A stretch of DNA of 64,000 nt from an uncultured Roseobacter sp. GTDB lineage: Bacteria > Pseudomonadota > Alphaproteobacteria > Rhodobacterales > Rhodobacteraceae. The stretch's first letter is position 1; the number at the start of each line of letters is the position of its first letter. Made by a program: the position numbers and the translations under genes. Shown piece after piece: positions 1 through 10,980 of this stretch. Where the stretch lies: the NCBI RefSeq assembly GCF_947496515.1, contig NZ_CANMDB010000004.1, positions 62,001 through 126,000 of the forward strand, written 5' to 3'. Under the pieces are notes generated by a model. That model saw only the letters and a list, made by a program, of their open reading frames with translations, did not search any database and had not been told where the DNA came from.

Positions 1-2
1 CG

Positions 3-761
3 GAATTGACGGATGTGCCCGTGACGGGTTTTGCGCCCACCGGGCAGCAGGGCATCGGCGCGCGTATCAGCCGTGAGCAGGACCCTCCGCTCGTCCGGTT
101 TGCCGCCGAGGGTCCCGGGGCAGACGACCGCCCGCGCATGGCCATCGTTTTGCTGGATACCGGCGTGGACCTCGCCGGCTCGGGCATCAGCCCCGCGGCG
201 CTCAGCCGGTTTCCCCATGCTGTCAGCGTCGCGGTGGACAGCCGCCTGCCGGATGCCAGCGACCGGATGGCTGCCTACCGCAAGGCGGGGCTGGAGGTGT
301 TGACGACGCTTGATCTGGCCGCAGGCGCGGTGCCGGATGCCGCCGCCCGCGCGCTGTCAGAGGCGCTTGCCGCGGTCCCGGAGGCCGTCGGGGTGCTCGA
401 AGGGGTGGGCGGTGGCGTGGACGGCTCGCCCGGGGTTGCCGCCAAGATTGCCAATGTCCTCGCAGATACCGGCCACGGGTTGATCACCCGGGAGGGCGCA
501 GATGAGACGGCGCGTAAACTGGCGGTGAGCGCGGGCGTGCCCGCCGGTGTTGTCTTTCACGATCTTGATGGAAAGGGCCAGTCGCCGACGGTGATGGGGC
601 GCTTTCTGGATCAGGCCGCGTTCCGCGCCACAAGACAGGACCGGGTCATCGTGCTGGGGCGCCTGCGGCCCGAGACGGTGACGGCGCTGCTGACCTGGGC
701 ACAGCACGCACGTGCCCAGCGGGTGGCGCTGGTGCCTGTCTCGGCTGCGCTGCGCGAGTAA
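3..761 (+). CDS. Divergent polysaccharide deacetylase family protein (5' truncated by window)
   Basis: The frame is open to the left edge, so this is the C-terminal part of a longer protein; the TTG at position 6 is not a credible start. The visible 250 residues fit the divergent polysaccharide deacetylase (DUF610, YibQ-like) fold: a strand ending in MAIVLLDTGVD, a repeated pattern of alternating helices and strands, a late VIVLGRLRPETV segment and a terminal LVPVSAAL. Members are periplasmic or secreted and usually follow murein hydrolase/carboxy-terminal protease genes, which would lie left of this window. The asparagine/histidine-rich metal motif of the better-conserved members is not evident, so catalytic activity is doubtful. 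The family call is by fold pattern and is moderately sure. Confidence 0.7.
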   Translation, partial: ELTDVPVTGFAPTGQQGIGARISREQDPPLVRFAAEGPGADDRPRMAIVLLDTGVDLAGSGISPAALSRFPHAVSVAVDSRLPDASDRMAAYRKAGLEVLTTLDLAAGAVPDAAARALSEALAAVPEAVGVLEGVGGGVDGSPGVAAKIANVLADTGHGLITREGADETARKLAVSAGVPAGVVFHDLDGKGQSPTVMGRFLDQAAFRATRQDRVIVLGRLRPETVTALLTWAQHARAQRVALVPVSAALRE

Positions 762-1912
762 CGGGGTTATAGCCGGGGCCGTCTTCTAAGGGCAATGTGG
801 GACATTCGGGGTCCTCACGTTTCAGTCTGTGTCAAAGTGGCGGTGAAGGTGGTCAAACGGTCCCGGCATGCGCTGACCTGTCAGATCACGTTGGCAATGA
901 TCCTGCCCGTTGGGATCTTGGAGCGGGAAAACTGGACTGCCTGCCCGGTGGCCCGGCACGCGTCAGCGCAACAAGCGACCCGTTGGGTAGATGCGGATCT
1001 CGCCGGGCTTGATCTGAGAACGTGGCGGCCCTTGGATCTCAAAGGGCTAAGGCTTTAAGTTGATTTGCCCGCGCCCTCCACTGGGATCGAGGGGACCGCC
1101 GCTATGGTCGTCAATGCGCGCACTCAGGGAAAAGGCCGTATTGCCACGCGCGGCGATCTGCAAGAGTGCAAGCGATCAAGGCGCCCAGACGCCGTCCTGC
1201 GTCGCGGAGCAGAGATGTGTCATCAGATCTGTTTCAACGCCGGGATCACTTGGCGGTACTTTGGATCGCATGGCACCCGGTTGGTCACAGAAGGCCTCTG
1301 TCGAGCGCCCCGACAGTGTGCAAACCGATCCGTCGAGCCAACGGCCAAGCCTTGCCAGATGACGCGTAGCGCTGCATGTCCGGATACCCCAGATTTTGAT
1401 GCTCGTGTGCCGTCACGGCCATGTCGCGGATCCGGCCTTTGAGATACCCCAAGTCTGAGACAGGTCTTTGCTTCGCAGAGTATGACTTCCTCACATGTCG
1501 TCGCGTGCCTCTACAACCAGACAACCCTCGCAATTTTCGCGACCCACGTCCGCGCCCTCGGCTCGCGTGAGCAGTGTTGAGCCGACCGCGCAGTCGTTAG
1601 GGCGACGAACCGGTACATGGTCGTGGAGCGCGCCTTACTTCCTTGCGACCAACGGCCCGGCGGCGCCAACGGGTGGCTTGGGACCGAAACGTCCTTTGGT
1701 TCTGTCTGCCGGGATCTTGGGCGGTCTTGGGCGGTGTCGTATTGTCGACCGGTGATAAGGCGGACGGAGGTCAGCGAAGGCAGTAGAACCCGGACCGGGG
1801 TCAGGGTCAGCTGTGTCTGCTGGAAAAAGGCACCGGGGCAGAGGCTGCACTGCGCGCCATCTGTGCTGACGGATATGCAACGCCCCTTTGCCCGAAGAAC
1901 AGCGTGCCGAGC
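762..1912. other. Gene-free stretch of about 1.15 kb
   Basis: No frame here gives a protein I recognise. Short open frames exist on both strands, but their translations are rich in Arg/Pro/Ser/Cys, lack domain patterns and overlap each other, as expected of non-coding G+C-rich DNA. No tRNA, long repeat or clear rho-independent terminator was seen. The length is unusual for this compact chromosome and could represent a decayed gene or old insertion, but nothing identifies it. Confidence 0.5.
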
Positions 1913-3961
1913 TTAGGCTTTGCGGGTCCCTGTCTCGCCGGTGAAACGGGCGTACCAGGCACGAAACGCGGCCTCTTCCATCGGGTGACCAATCGCGAAC
2001 CCTTGGGCGATGTCGCACCCAAGCGCGCTGACCGCGCTGATGTCTTTTTGTGTCTCCACCCCTTCGGCCACCACCCGCATGCTGAGACTGCGGGACAGGG
2101 CGACCAGCGCCGAGATGATGCTTTCGGCCCGGGTGTTTGGGATTGGATCGATCAGGCTGCGGTCCAGCTTGATGCCGCTGATCCTGAGCCGCGACAGGTT
2201 CGACATGGACGCATAGCCCGTTCCGAAATCATCCAGAAGCACCGGAAACCCGGCGCGCGTCAGGTTTTCGACCGTCCGTATCGCTTCGTCGTCATCGGCC
2301 TCGATCAGCGTGTTCTCCAGCACTTCGACGGTCAGGTCTGCGGGCCGCATACCGCGGGTCAGGACCTCTTGCAGCAGCCGGTCGGACAAATGCGGATCCC
2401 GCAGGGTTGCAGGGGACGCGTTAACCGAGATGGCCGGTATCTCCATCCCTTCGGCGCGAAAGCGTTCCAGCAGGTTGAGTCCCTTTTCAACCATGATCAG
2501 GTCGATCTGCCGGATCAGCCCAGCCTCTTCTGCCGCGGCAATGAAGGTGGCGGGCGGGATGATCCCGCGTTCCGGATGGCGCCAACGGGCCAACACCTCG
2601 CATCCCGAAATCCGCCCCGTCTCAAGACACAGCTGCGGCTGCATGTGCGGCTCGAACTGATCGAAGGCCAGGGCGCGGTCAATCTGGGCAAAGAGCGTCT
2701 TGCGCCTGTCCAACTCGGTGCGCAGGTCGTCGGAATAGGCGCAGGTCTGGCCTCGACCGCTGCGCTTGGCCTTGTAGAGCGCCAGATCCGCCTCGATCAG
2801 CAGCTGATCCGGCGTCACACCCTTGGAGGTGGCCATGGTAAAGCCGACACTGGCGCCGACCTCTCCTTGCCCCGCGCTCAGCTGCATGGGCTGGCTGATC
2901 GCGTCGATCAACCGGTTGCCCAGCTGCTCGATGGCATCGATGGACTGAGGCGCGCGGATCACGATCACAAACTCATCGCCGCCGATCCGTGCCGCCAGAT
3001 CATCGGTGCGCGCATGGCTCAGGAGCACGCGCGCGACCTCTACCAGCACCTCATCGCCAGCCTTGTGTCCGAGGCTGTCATTGACTGCTTTGAACTTGTC
3101 GAGATCAATCTTCATGAGGCTCAGCGCCACATCGCCGCCGCCTGTTTTCTGCAATGCTGCCAAATGGCTGTAGAGCGCCCGACGGTTGAGCAGCCCTGTG
3201 AGCGGATCGTGATTGGCCGCATGCGCGAGATTGTTGCGCGCCGCCGTCAGTTCGGTGTTGCGCACACGCAGCGCCTCGAAAGAGGCCAGAAGCTGGTTGC
3301 GCCGCCGATCGAGCCTGCGGATCGTGCGACTGACCGACAGCTGTGCCGGCAGAAAGATCAACGCGCCCTCGATCAGCAAAACGACCAGCGCCAGCCCCAG
3401 TGCGGTCGCCTCGATCCGTTGTAACCAGCGGCTATGCGCCATGGACCTCGCATCGTAGAGTTCGGATGCCGTGTAGAGCGCCGACAGCAGATCCTGCTGG
3501 CCCAGTGCGACCATCTGGTTCTGCATGTTGGCTTTGACCTGCCCCGTCGCGGTCAGGGAATAGCGCGCCGTCGTCACGAAGCGCCGAGAGAAATAGTCCA
3601 GCGGAAAGGTCTCGTCGTCAAAGTAAAGGTGCTGCAGCTCGGGGGTCATCCCGGCTCTGGCCATCAGCCAGTCATGAGAGGTCGCGAAGAGGTCGATCGC
3701 CGTTCTTAACCGGGCCTCGATCTCTTCGGAAGGGTGGGTTTCAGCCTCGCGCATCAGAAACAGGATGCGTTGGCTCAGGATCACCTGCCGCGTGCTGATC
3801 AGGCTGGTTTCGCGGTGATCCTCCGCCTCTCTGATCGCGGAAATGGACGCGTAATGCGCCGAAAAGATGGTCGCAAACACCAGCACCAGACCCAGAAGAT
3901 AGCGTTTCCACAGGGTCTCGGGGTTGGTGATGTGGACCCGGCGGAAAACCCGTCGGATCAT
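1913..3961 (-). CDS. Membrane-bound GGDEF/EAL cyclic-di-GMP enzyme
   Basis: A bifunctional diguanylate cyclase/phosphodiesterase of about 682 residues. The N-terminus has a membrane segment (LGLVLVFATIFSAHYA, about residues 26-41), a periplasmic PilJ/NarX-like helical sensor region and a second membrane segment (TALGLALVVLLIEGALIF). The GGDEF domain has an intact RIGGDEF active site and an upstream RxxD inhibitory site (RTDD) at the canonical spacing. In the EAL domain the signature reads EVL, but the other catalytic positions are present: N in ISVNAS, the DDFGTGY pair, K in KLDRS, E in VAEGVE and Q in AQGF. The ATG at 3961 is preferred because AAGGA lies upstream and the segment before it reads unlike protein; TTG or ATG starts up to 4081 are open. 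It stands alone and is transcribed toward the gene-free region. Confidence 0.9.
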   Translation of the reverse strand: MIRRVFRRVHITNPETLWKRYLLGLVLVFATIFSAHYASISAIREAEDHRETSLISTRQVILSQRILFLMREAETHPSEEIEARLRTAIDLFATSHDWLMARAGMTPELQHLYFDDETFPLDYFSRRFVTTARYSLTATGQVKANMQNQMVALGQQDLLSALYTASELYDARSMAHSRWLQRIEATALGLALVVLLIEGALIFLPAQLSVSRTIRRLDRRRNQLLASFEALRVRNTELTAARNNLAHAANHDPLTGLLNRRALYSHLAALQKTGGGDVALSLMKIDLDKFKAVNDSLGHKAGDEVLVEVARVLLSHARTDDLAARIGGDEFVIVIRAPQSIDAIEQLGNRLIDAISQPMQLSAGQGEVGASVGFTMATSKGVTPDQLLIEADLALYKAKRSGRGQTCAYSDDLRTELDRRKTLFAQIDRALAFDQFEPHMQPQLCLETGRISGCEVLARWRHPERGIIPPATFIAAAEEAGLIRQIDLIMVEKGLNLLERFRAEGMEIPAISVNASPATLRDPHLSDRLLQEVLTRGMRPADLTVEVLENTLIEADDDEAIRTVENLTRAGFPVLLDDFGTGYASMSNLSRLRISGIKLDRSLIDPIPNTRAESIISALVALSRSLSMRVVAEGVETQKDISAVSALGCDIAQGFAIGHPMEEAAFRAWYARFTGETGTRKA

Positions 3962-4165
3962 CTTTTTTGCTGTGTCCTTCAATGGGACCCCGTTTCCGCG
4001 TGATGAGGTGGGTCTGTGGCCTCCGCACGACCTCGTACTCGCGCGGAAATCCCTACCAAAGGCGCGTTTCACCATCCTCAATAAGGTGGCGATAAATGAG
4101 ACTGCGGGCGGGGTTTTTACGCAAAAATTGACGAAAACCGGGGTGTAATCGCGCTACTGCGGCGC

Positions 4166-5203
4166 TCAGATGATCTCGTCTTCGTCAAAGAGTGGATCGG
4201 TTTCGAGCTGGCTCGCGAGGTCCTCGACAGTCCCGTCCGAGGACCTTGGCGCGAGGGCGGCGAGGTGAAAGACAGCGTCGCCTTCGTTCACCACGGGCAG
4301 GATCGCGCGGCCGATCAGGATGCCATCCGCAGGCGCTACCAGATCAGTTTCCACCTCGCCAAAGGGATCGGCGACACTGGCCAGCACATCGCCTGCCTTG
4401 ACGATCTCGCCCTCGGCCCGGAAGGTGCGCAAGAGACCACCGGCCGGTGCGCGCAACCATTTGGACGACGGGCAGATGTAGGGTGCCGCCTTGGCCTTTG
4501 CGATGCCCTTGGCGGGCAACATATCGAGGCTGCGCATGACCCGCAGGATGCCAGCAACGCCCGCGCGCACGGCCATTTCATCGAACCGCAACCCTTCACC
4601 CGCCTCATAGAGCAGGACGGGCGTGCCCCGTGCCGCGGCTTCCCCCCGGAGCGAGCCCTCCCGCAGGGGCGACGTCAGAACCACAGGGGTGCCAAACGCC
4701 TGCGCCATGGCCTGCGTCGTCACATCATCCGGCGACACCCGGATCTGCGGCAGGTTCGTCCGGTGGATCGCGGCAGAATGCAGATCGATGCCCACATCGC
4801 AGCGGCGGACGACCTCGTTGAGGAAGATATGCGCAAGCCGCGCGCCCAGTGACCCAGAGGGGTGTCCGGGGAAACATCGGTTGAGATCGCGCCTGTCCGG
4901 CAGATAGCGCGAGCGGTTGAGAAAGCCGAAGCTGTTGACCACCGGCACCACCAAAAGCGTGCCACGCAGCGATTTCAGCTGAGGTGCGCGCAGCAGGCGG
5001 CGCACGATCTCGACCCCGATCACCTCATCGCCGTGCACTGCCGCGGAGACAAACAGCGACGGCCCCGCCCGTTTGCCATGGTGGACCTGAACCGACAGGG
5101 TGACAGGGGTGTGATCGGGCAGGGTGGAGACGGGCAGGTTGACCGTCTCGACGCTGCCCGGGATGACGCGGTGGCCGCCGATCTCAAAGGCCGCGCGCGC
5201 CAT
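4166..5203 (-). CDS. Succinylglutamate desuccinylase/aspartoacylase family zinc hydrolase
   Basis: A 345-residue member of the AstE/AspA (M14-like) carboxypeptidase-fold family, which hydrolyses N-acyl amino acids. The zinc site is visible as AAVHGDEV (H and E ligands, about residues 57-64) and a later DLHSAA histidine. NSFGFLNRSRYLP and RDLNRCFPG correspond to the substrate-binding arginine region of the family. A C-terminal biotinyl-lipoyl-like beta domain is suggested by GEIVKAGDVLA. It begins three bases after trpE ends and is the last gene of the minus-strand run, so it is probably co-transcribed. The exact acyl amino acid substrate cannot be read from sequence; the family is sure, astE itself is not claimed. 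Confidence 0.88.
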   Translation of the reverse strand: MARAAFEIGGHRVIPGSVETVNLPVSTLPDHTPVTLSVQVHHGKRAGPSLFVSAAVHGDEVIGVEIVRRLLRAPQLKSLRGTLLVVPVVNSFGFLNRSRYLPDRRDLNRCFPGHPSGSLGARLAHIFLNEVVRRCDVGIDLHSAAIHRTNLPQIRVSPDDVTTQAMAQAFGTPVVLTSPLREGSLRGEAAARGTPVLLYEAGEGLRFDEMAVRAGVAGILRVMRSLDMLPAKGIAKAKAAPYICPSSKWLRAPAGGLLRTFRAEGEIVKAGDVLASVADPFGEVETDLVAPADGILIGRAILPVVNEGDAVFHLAALAPRSSDGTVEDLASQLETDPLFDEDEII

Positions 5204-5206
5204 CGG

Positions 5207-6718
<1,512 letters not shown>

Positions 6719-6721
6719 GGA

Positions 6722-8563
6722 TCAGGGGAAGTTCACATGCACGGCCTGCAGGGCCTGCGGGTTGATCTGCGGGTTGGCGCGGCTGGTCACATCATTGCCA
6801 AAGATCTGGTAGATGTCCTGCGCCAGCGCCTGACCTGCCTGCTCGGCCAGCCGTTCGCGGATCTGGTCGGTCTGTGCGTCCTCGGCGGGGCCTTTCACCT
6901 CGTCCAGGCGCACAACGACGACGGCCCCTGCATCCGGCAGGATCCGGGCCGTGCCCGCTTCCATCTCAAAGATCTCCGCCATTGACCCCTGCGGCAGCTC
7001 GCCCACGAAATCGCTGCGCAGCAGATCGACCTCCTGCACCGCGCTCAACCCCAGATCGGCGAAAGGCGTCCCCTCTTCCAGCTGCGGCAGCTGCGCCTCA
7101 ACCTGAGCGGTCAGCAGACGCGCGACCTCCTCCGCCTGCCAATCGGCCAGAACCGTGTCGCGCACATCCTCAAAGGGCGCGGGGCGGGGGGGCAGCACCT
7201 CATCCAGCCTCAGGGCAAAAAGCGCACCATCCGCCAGTTGTGCGATCTCGGGGAAATCATCCAACGTGACGGCGCGCGCCACCTCGCGAAAGCCTTCATA
7301 GGCGGCGATATCGGCATCGCTCTGTGGGGTCCAGTCAACCTGACCCAGCACCATATCCGTATCGGCTGCCAGCTCTTCGAGAGTGGCACCACCGGCCAGC
7401 AGGTCATCGAGATTTTCGGCCTGTGCATCGACCAGACGGCGCGCGCGGTCTGCAGCGACAGCCGGGCGCAACAGGGGTGCTGCTTCTTCAAAGGGCACAA
7501 ACTGAGCGGGCAGCACACCATTCACCCGGAAAAGCGCGGGACCCAGCGAACTGGGCAGGGGCCCCACGACCGCACCGACCTCTGCCCCAAAGACAGCGTC
7601 GGCTGCGGCGCCCAGATCCTCGGCGCGCACATCGCCCATATCCGTATCAGCAAGCTCAAGCCCGCGCGCGTCAACCAGATCCTCGAAACTGCCGCCCGCC
7701 TCAAGCGAGGCCGCCGCCGCCTCTGCCGCTGCGTTATCGAGATACACCAACCGCTCCACCAGACGCCGCTCGGGTTGATCAAATTCTGCGGACCGTTGCT
7801 CATAGGCGTCGCGCAGGTCTTCGTCGGCAATCTCGACCTGGTCGATCATCGCGTCCGGGCTGAGCAGCGCATAGGTGATCTTCTTGGTCTCGGGCAGCGT
7901 GTAGGCGTCGATGTTCTCGTCATAGTAGGCGCGCAGGGTCGCGGCCTCGGGTGCTGCCACGGGCTCCGCCAGATCGGTCTCGCTCAGCCGCGACCAGGTA
8001 AAGCTGCGCCGCTCGCCCACGTAATTGACCAGCGTCTCGGTGTAGGCCTCCGGCATGACCACACCGCCGAGGATCGCCCCCTGCAGCAGCGTGCGCGCCA
8101 CTTCCTGCCGCAGCTGCGTTTCGAACTGCTGTTCGGATAGCCCGTTCTGCTCCAGCGAGAAGCGATAGCCTTCGCGGTCGAACTCGCCGTCAATGCCGCG
8201 GAAGGCCTGAATGTCGAGGATCTGGTCGCGCAGGTTCCCGTCTCCGATGGACAGCCCGATCTGGGCCGCTTCGTGATCCAAGGCGCGCTGTGCCACGATC
8301 CGCTGCAACACCGCCCGGTCGAGCCCGATGGCCTGCGCCTGCGCAAAAGGCATCGCCTGGCCGGTCTGCTGCTGCAGGGCGCGGATTTCCTGTTGCAGCT
8401 GGCGGGCATAATTGTCCACGGACACTGGCATATCGCCAACCGTACCGATGGTGCGGATATTGCCCGACAGGTTGGTGGCACCAAAGCCCGCAAGCCCCAG
8501 GATCAGCAGACCCAGCAGGATCCACACCGCGGTTTTCGAAATACTGGACGCGCCCTTGGCCAT
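6722..8563 (-). CDS. PpiD-like periplasmic peptidyl-prolyl isomerase/chaperone
   Basis: A membrane-anchored SurA/PpiD-type folding factor of 613 residues. The N-terminus is short and cytoplasmic (MAKGASSISKTA), followed by one membrane helix (VWILLGLLILGLAGFGA), a SurA_N-type chaperone region (about residues 35-210) and a parvulin-like PpiC domain near residues 240-390. The remaining C-terminal part is acidic and helical. The ATG at 8563 is chosen because an AAGGGG ribosome site lies just upstream and the membrane helix follows at the usual distance; the frame is open a little further upstream. It probably assists outer-membrane and secreted proteins at the inner membrane. trpE follows after three bases. 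Confidence 0.88.
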   Translation of the reverse strand: MAKGASSISKTAVWILLGLLILGLAGFGATNLSGNIRTIGTVGDMPVSVDNYARQLQQEIRALQQQTGQAMPFAQAQAIGLDRAVLQRIVAQRALDHEAAQIGLSIGDGNLRDQILDIQAFRGIDGEFDREGYRFSLEQNGLSEQQFETQLRQEVARTLLQGAILGGVVMPEAYTETLVNYVGERRSFTWSRLSETDLAEPVAAPEAATLRAYYDENIDAYTLPETKKITYALLSPDAMIDQVEIADEDLRDAYEQRSAEFDQPERRLVERLVYLDNAAAEAAAASLEAGGSFEDLVDARGLELADTDMGDVRAEDLGAAADAVFGAEVGAVVGPLPSSLGPALFRVNGVLPAQFVPFEEAAPLLRPAVAADRARRLVDAQAENLDDLLAGGATLEELAADTDMVLGQVDWTPQSDADIAAYEGFREVARAVTLDDFPEIAQLADGALFALRLDEVLPPRPAPFEDVRDTVLADWQAEEVARLLTAQVEAQLPQLEEGTPFADLGLSAVQEVDLLRSDFVGELPQGSMAEIFEMEAGTARILPDAGAVVVVRLDEVKGPAEDAQTDQIRERLAEQAGQALAQDIYQIFGNDVTSRANPQINPQALQAVHVNFP

Positions 8564-8637
8564 GTCACCCCTTCTCTTGCGCAGCTCATGCGCATTGGCG
8601 TTCTGTCTATGCGCGCGCGCAGCGGGGAGCAAGAGCC

Positions 8638-9819
8638 TCAGCGGGCTTTGTCGACCTCTGCGAGCCGGTCGAAAAACGTGCCGACCCCGGGTGTGTCCAG
8701 ATTGGCAAAGGCGATGCGCAGCTGGGCCTTGCCGCTGTCGCTGCCACCCGGGTGGAACATGGTGCCCGGCAGGCAGAGAATGCCTTGGTCGCGCACCAGA
8801 TCAGGGGCCAGCACGTCCGATGACGCAGCAAAGGGATGCCGCAGGTAGGCGAAATAGGCCCCGAGCCCCAGCAGCGACCAACCAAGCGCGCCGAGCTTTG
8901 GGAACCCCGCTGCGATGGCGGCGCGCCGTGCCAGAATTTCACGGCGTTCTCCCGCCAGCCAATCGCGCAGGTTCTGCATGCCCCAGAGGGCGGCGTGCTG
9001 GCCAAGCTGACCGGGGCAGATTGCGACCGTGTCAAGGAATTTCTCCACCTCCGCCAGCCGCGCGGCTCCGGTCGCCATGGCGCCCACCCGGTGCCCGGTC
9101 AGCCGGTACGCTTTGGAAAAGGAGTAAAGATGGATCAGCGTCTGCGCCCAGTCGGGGCGCTGAAAGAGATCATGGGGTGCGCCGTCCCTCTCATGAAAAT
9201 CGCGGTAGGTTTCGTCGAGGATCAGCGCGATCCCGTGCCGCTGCGCCAGATTGAAAAAGGCACTGATCAGGGCAGGGGGGTATTCCACCCCTGCGGGATT
9301 GTTGGGGGAGACCAGCGCGATCGCCCGGGTGCGCGGCGTGATCAGGGAGGCTGCCTGATCGGGGTCAGGCAGCAGGTCCGTCCCGGTGGGTAAGGCAACG
9401 CTGCGCACACCGGACATATCGAGCCACATCTTGTGGTTGAAGTACCACGGCACCGGCAGGATGACTTCATCCCCTTCGGCACAGAGCGTCGCGATGGCCG
9501 CGGCAAAGGCCTGATTGCAGCCAGAGGTAATCGCGATCTGATCCGCGCTGACCTCTCCGCCGTAGATCCGTGTGGTCTCTTCCGCCAGCCCGGCGCGCAG
9601 GTCGGGCAGACCGAGTACGGGCCCGTAGAGATGCGCGTCATCCCGGGTGAGCGCGATCTCTGCCATGGCCTCGCGCAGTGCCCGCGGTGGCGGGTCCACC
9701 GGTGCGGCCTGACTGACGTTGATCAGCGGGCGCGCTTGCGTGAAGGTGACACCCTCCAGCCAGCGCCGCGCTTCCATCACCGGCGGGGCAAAGGTGGCGG
9801 CGGTGCGTGCCACGCTCAT
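8638..9819 (-). CDS. Class I/II pyridoxal-phosphate aminotransferase
   Basis: A fold-type I aminotransferase of 393 residues. Recognisable elements are the N-terminal LINVSQAAP segment, ITSGCNQAFAAAI in the cofactor-phosphate region, SPNNPAGVEYP (the NNP motif), LILDETYRDF (the aspartate that pairs with the pyridine nitrogen) and YSFSKAYRLTGHRVG with the Schiff-base lysine. It follows the xanthine phosphoribosyltransferase gene by 24 bases and precedes the ppiD-like gene by 74. The substrate is not readable from sequence; members of this subgroup are often annotated as aspartate/tyrosine/aromatic aminotransferases. Confidence 0.9.
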   Translation of the reverse strand: MSVARTAATFAPPVMEARRWLEGVTFTQARPLINVSQAAPVDPPPRALREAMAEIALTRDDAHLYGPVLGLPDLRAGLAEETTRIYGGEVSADQIAITSGCNQAFAAAIATLCAEGDEVILPVPWYFNHKMWLDMSGVRSVALPTGTDLLPDPDQAASLITPRTRAIALVSPNNPAGVEYPPALISAFFNLAQRHGIALILDETYRDFHERDGAPHDLFQRPDWAQTLIHLYSFSKAYRLTGHRVGAMATGAARLAEVEKFLDTVAICPGQLGQHAALWGMQNLRDWLAGERREILARRAAIAAGFPKLGALGWSLLGLGAYFAYLRHPFAASSDVLAPDLVRDQGILCLPGTMFHPGGSDSGKAQLRIAFANLDTPGVGTFFDRLAEVDKAR

Positions 9820-9843
9820 CGGCGCATGCCCTTTGCTGTGCGG

Positions 9844-10371
9844 TCAGTCGGTGCCACGGTAGGGTTCCACATACTGCAGCGCCATGTCCCAGGGGAAGAA
9901 AATCCAGGTATCCTGGCTGACACCGGTAATGAAGGTGTCCACCTGCGGCTCACCCGAGGGTTTGGCATAGACAGTGGCGAAATGCGCATTTGGGTAGAGG
10001 CTACGCACCAGCTCCAGCGTCTTGCCGCTGTCCACCAGATCATCCACGATCAGGATACCGGTGCCGTCGCCCATCATCTGCGCATCGGGGGATTTGAGCA
10101 CCTCCGCCTCGCGACGCTCATCCGCCTTGCCGCCACCGGAATGGTAGGATTTGACGCTGATCGTATCGACCGTGCGGATGTCGAGCTCTCGCGCCACGAT
10201 CATCGCGGGCGCCATGCCGCCGCGGGTGATCGCCACCACAGCCCGCCATCCGCCGCCGTCCGGGCCTTGCCCGTCCAGCCGCCAGGCCAGCGCGCGGCTG
10301 TCGCGGTGCATCTGGTCCCAGCTGACGTGAAACCCTTTCTCGTGGGGCAGGCGGCTTGGATCCTTGATCAT
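9844..10371 (-). CDS. gpt: Xanthine phosphoribosyltransferase
   Basis: A purine-salvage enzyme joining xanthine or guanine to PRPP, 175 residues. The type I phosphoribosyltransferase PRPP loop is present as [14 protein letters not shown] (about residues 105-118), with RGGM near the start of the fold and a C-terminal WIFFPWD segment typical of bacterial Gpt/XGPRT. It begins three bases after the LysE-like gene and belongs to the same minus-strand transcription unit. The symbol follows the family; the preference between xanthine and guanine is not determinable here. Confidence 0.92.
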   Translation of the reverse strand: MIKDPSRLPHEKGFHVSWDQMHRDSRALAWRLDGQGPDGGGWRAVVAITRGGMAPAMIVARELDIRTVDTISVKSYHSGGGKADERREAEVLKSPDAQMMGDGTGILIVDDLVDSGKTLELVRSLYPNAHFATVYAKPSGEPQVDTFITGVSQDTWIFFPWDMALQYVEPYRGTD

Positions 10372-10374
10372 GGG

Positions 10375-10977
10375 TTACCTCTCGATCAGCAGGCGCAGAC
10401 CCAACGCGCCCAGTATGGATGCGGCGATCCGGTCCAGAACAGGTTTGGCGCTCATATACCCGCGTCGCGCCGGCCCGCTTGAGAGCAGCAGCGCAAAGCC
10501 CGAGTAGAAACAGACTTCCAGCAGGAAATGATTGGCGACGATCAGGGCGATCTCGGGGGCGCTCAGCCCTTTGGGAAACACCACCACAATGACCGCCGCG
10601 GCAAAGAGCATGGATTTGGGATTGCCCGCGTTGATCAGCAGACCGGACAGGAATGCCCGACCCCGGGGTGCCGCCGCCTCGCCCACCGGGTCGCGCGCAT
10701 GGCGCCAGATCTGGACTGCAAGCCAGATCAGATAAAGTGCGCCGCCCACCTTGAGGATTGTGTAGGTCCATGGAAACAGGCGAAAGACCGCCTCCAGCCC
10801 CAGCAGTGCCGCCAGTGTCCAGATCGCCGCGGCGAGCGCCAGTCCGATGCCGGTGGCGATCGCCGCCGTCTGGCCTGCCGCGACACAGGTCTTGATGAAG
10901 TACAAGAGCGCTGCCCCCGGGCTCGCAATCGCTGCCATCAGCACGAGGTTGAAGGCGACCAGGCTCTCGATGCTCAT
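10375..10977 (-). CDS. LysE/RhtB-family amino acid exporter
   Basis: An inner-membrane protein of 200 residues with about six hydrophobic segments, the size and topology of LysE/RhtB translocators. The family hallmark SPGAALLYF lies near residue 19 at the end of the first membrane segment, and GLLINAGNPKSMLFAAA is the conserved mid-protein motif. These transporters export amino acids or related metabolites by proton exchange. It sits three bases after fabI and three before gpt, so expression is probably coupled. The substrate is unknown. Confidence 0.9.
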   Translation of the reverse strand: MSIESLVAFNLVLMAAIASPGAALLYFIKTCVAAGQTAAIATGIGLALAAAIWTLAALLGLEAVFRLFPWTYTILKVGGALYLIWLAVQIWRHARDPVGEAAAPRGRAFLSGLLINAGNPKSMLFAAAVIVVVFPKGLSAPEIALIVANHFLLEVCFYSGFALLLSSGPARRGYMSAKPVLDRIAASILGALGLRLLIER

Positions 10978-10980
10978 GCT

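Noticed and set aside
1904-3424. Long plus-strand open frame of about 500 codons
   Set aside because: It is antisense to the GGDEF/EAL gene, whose motifs are unmistakable; the translation is rich in Arg, Gln and His with no domain.
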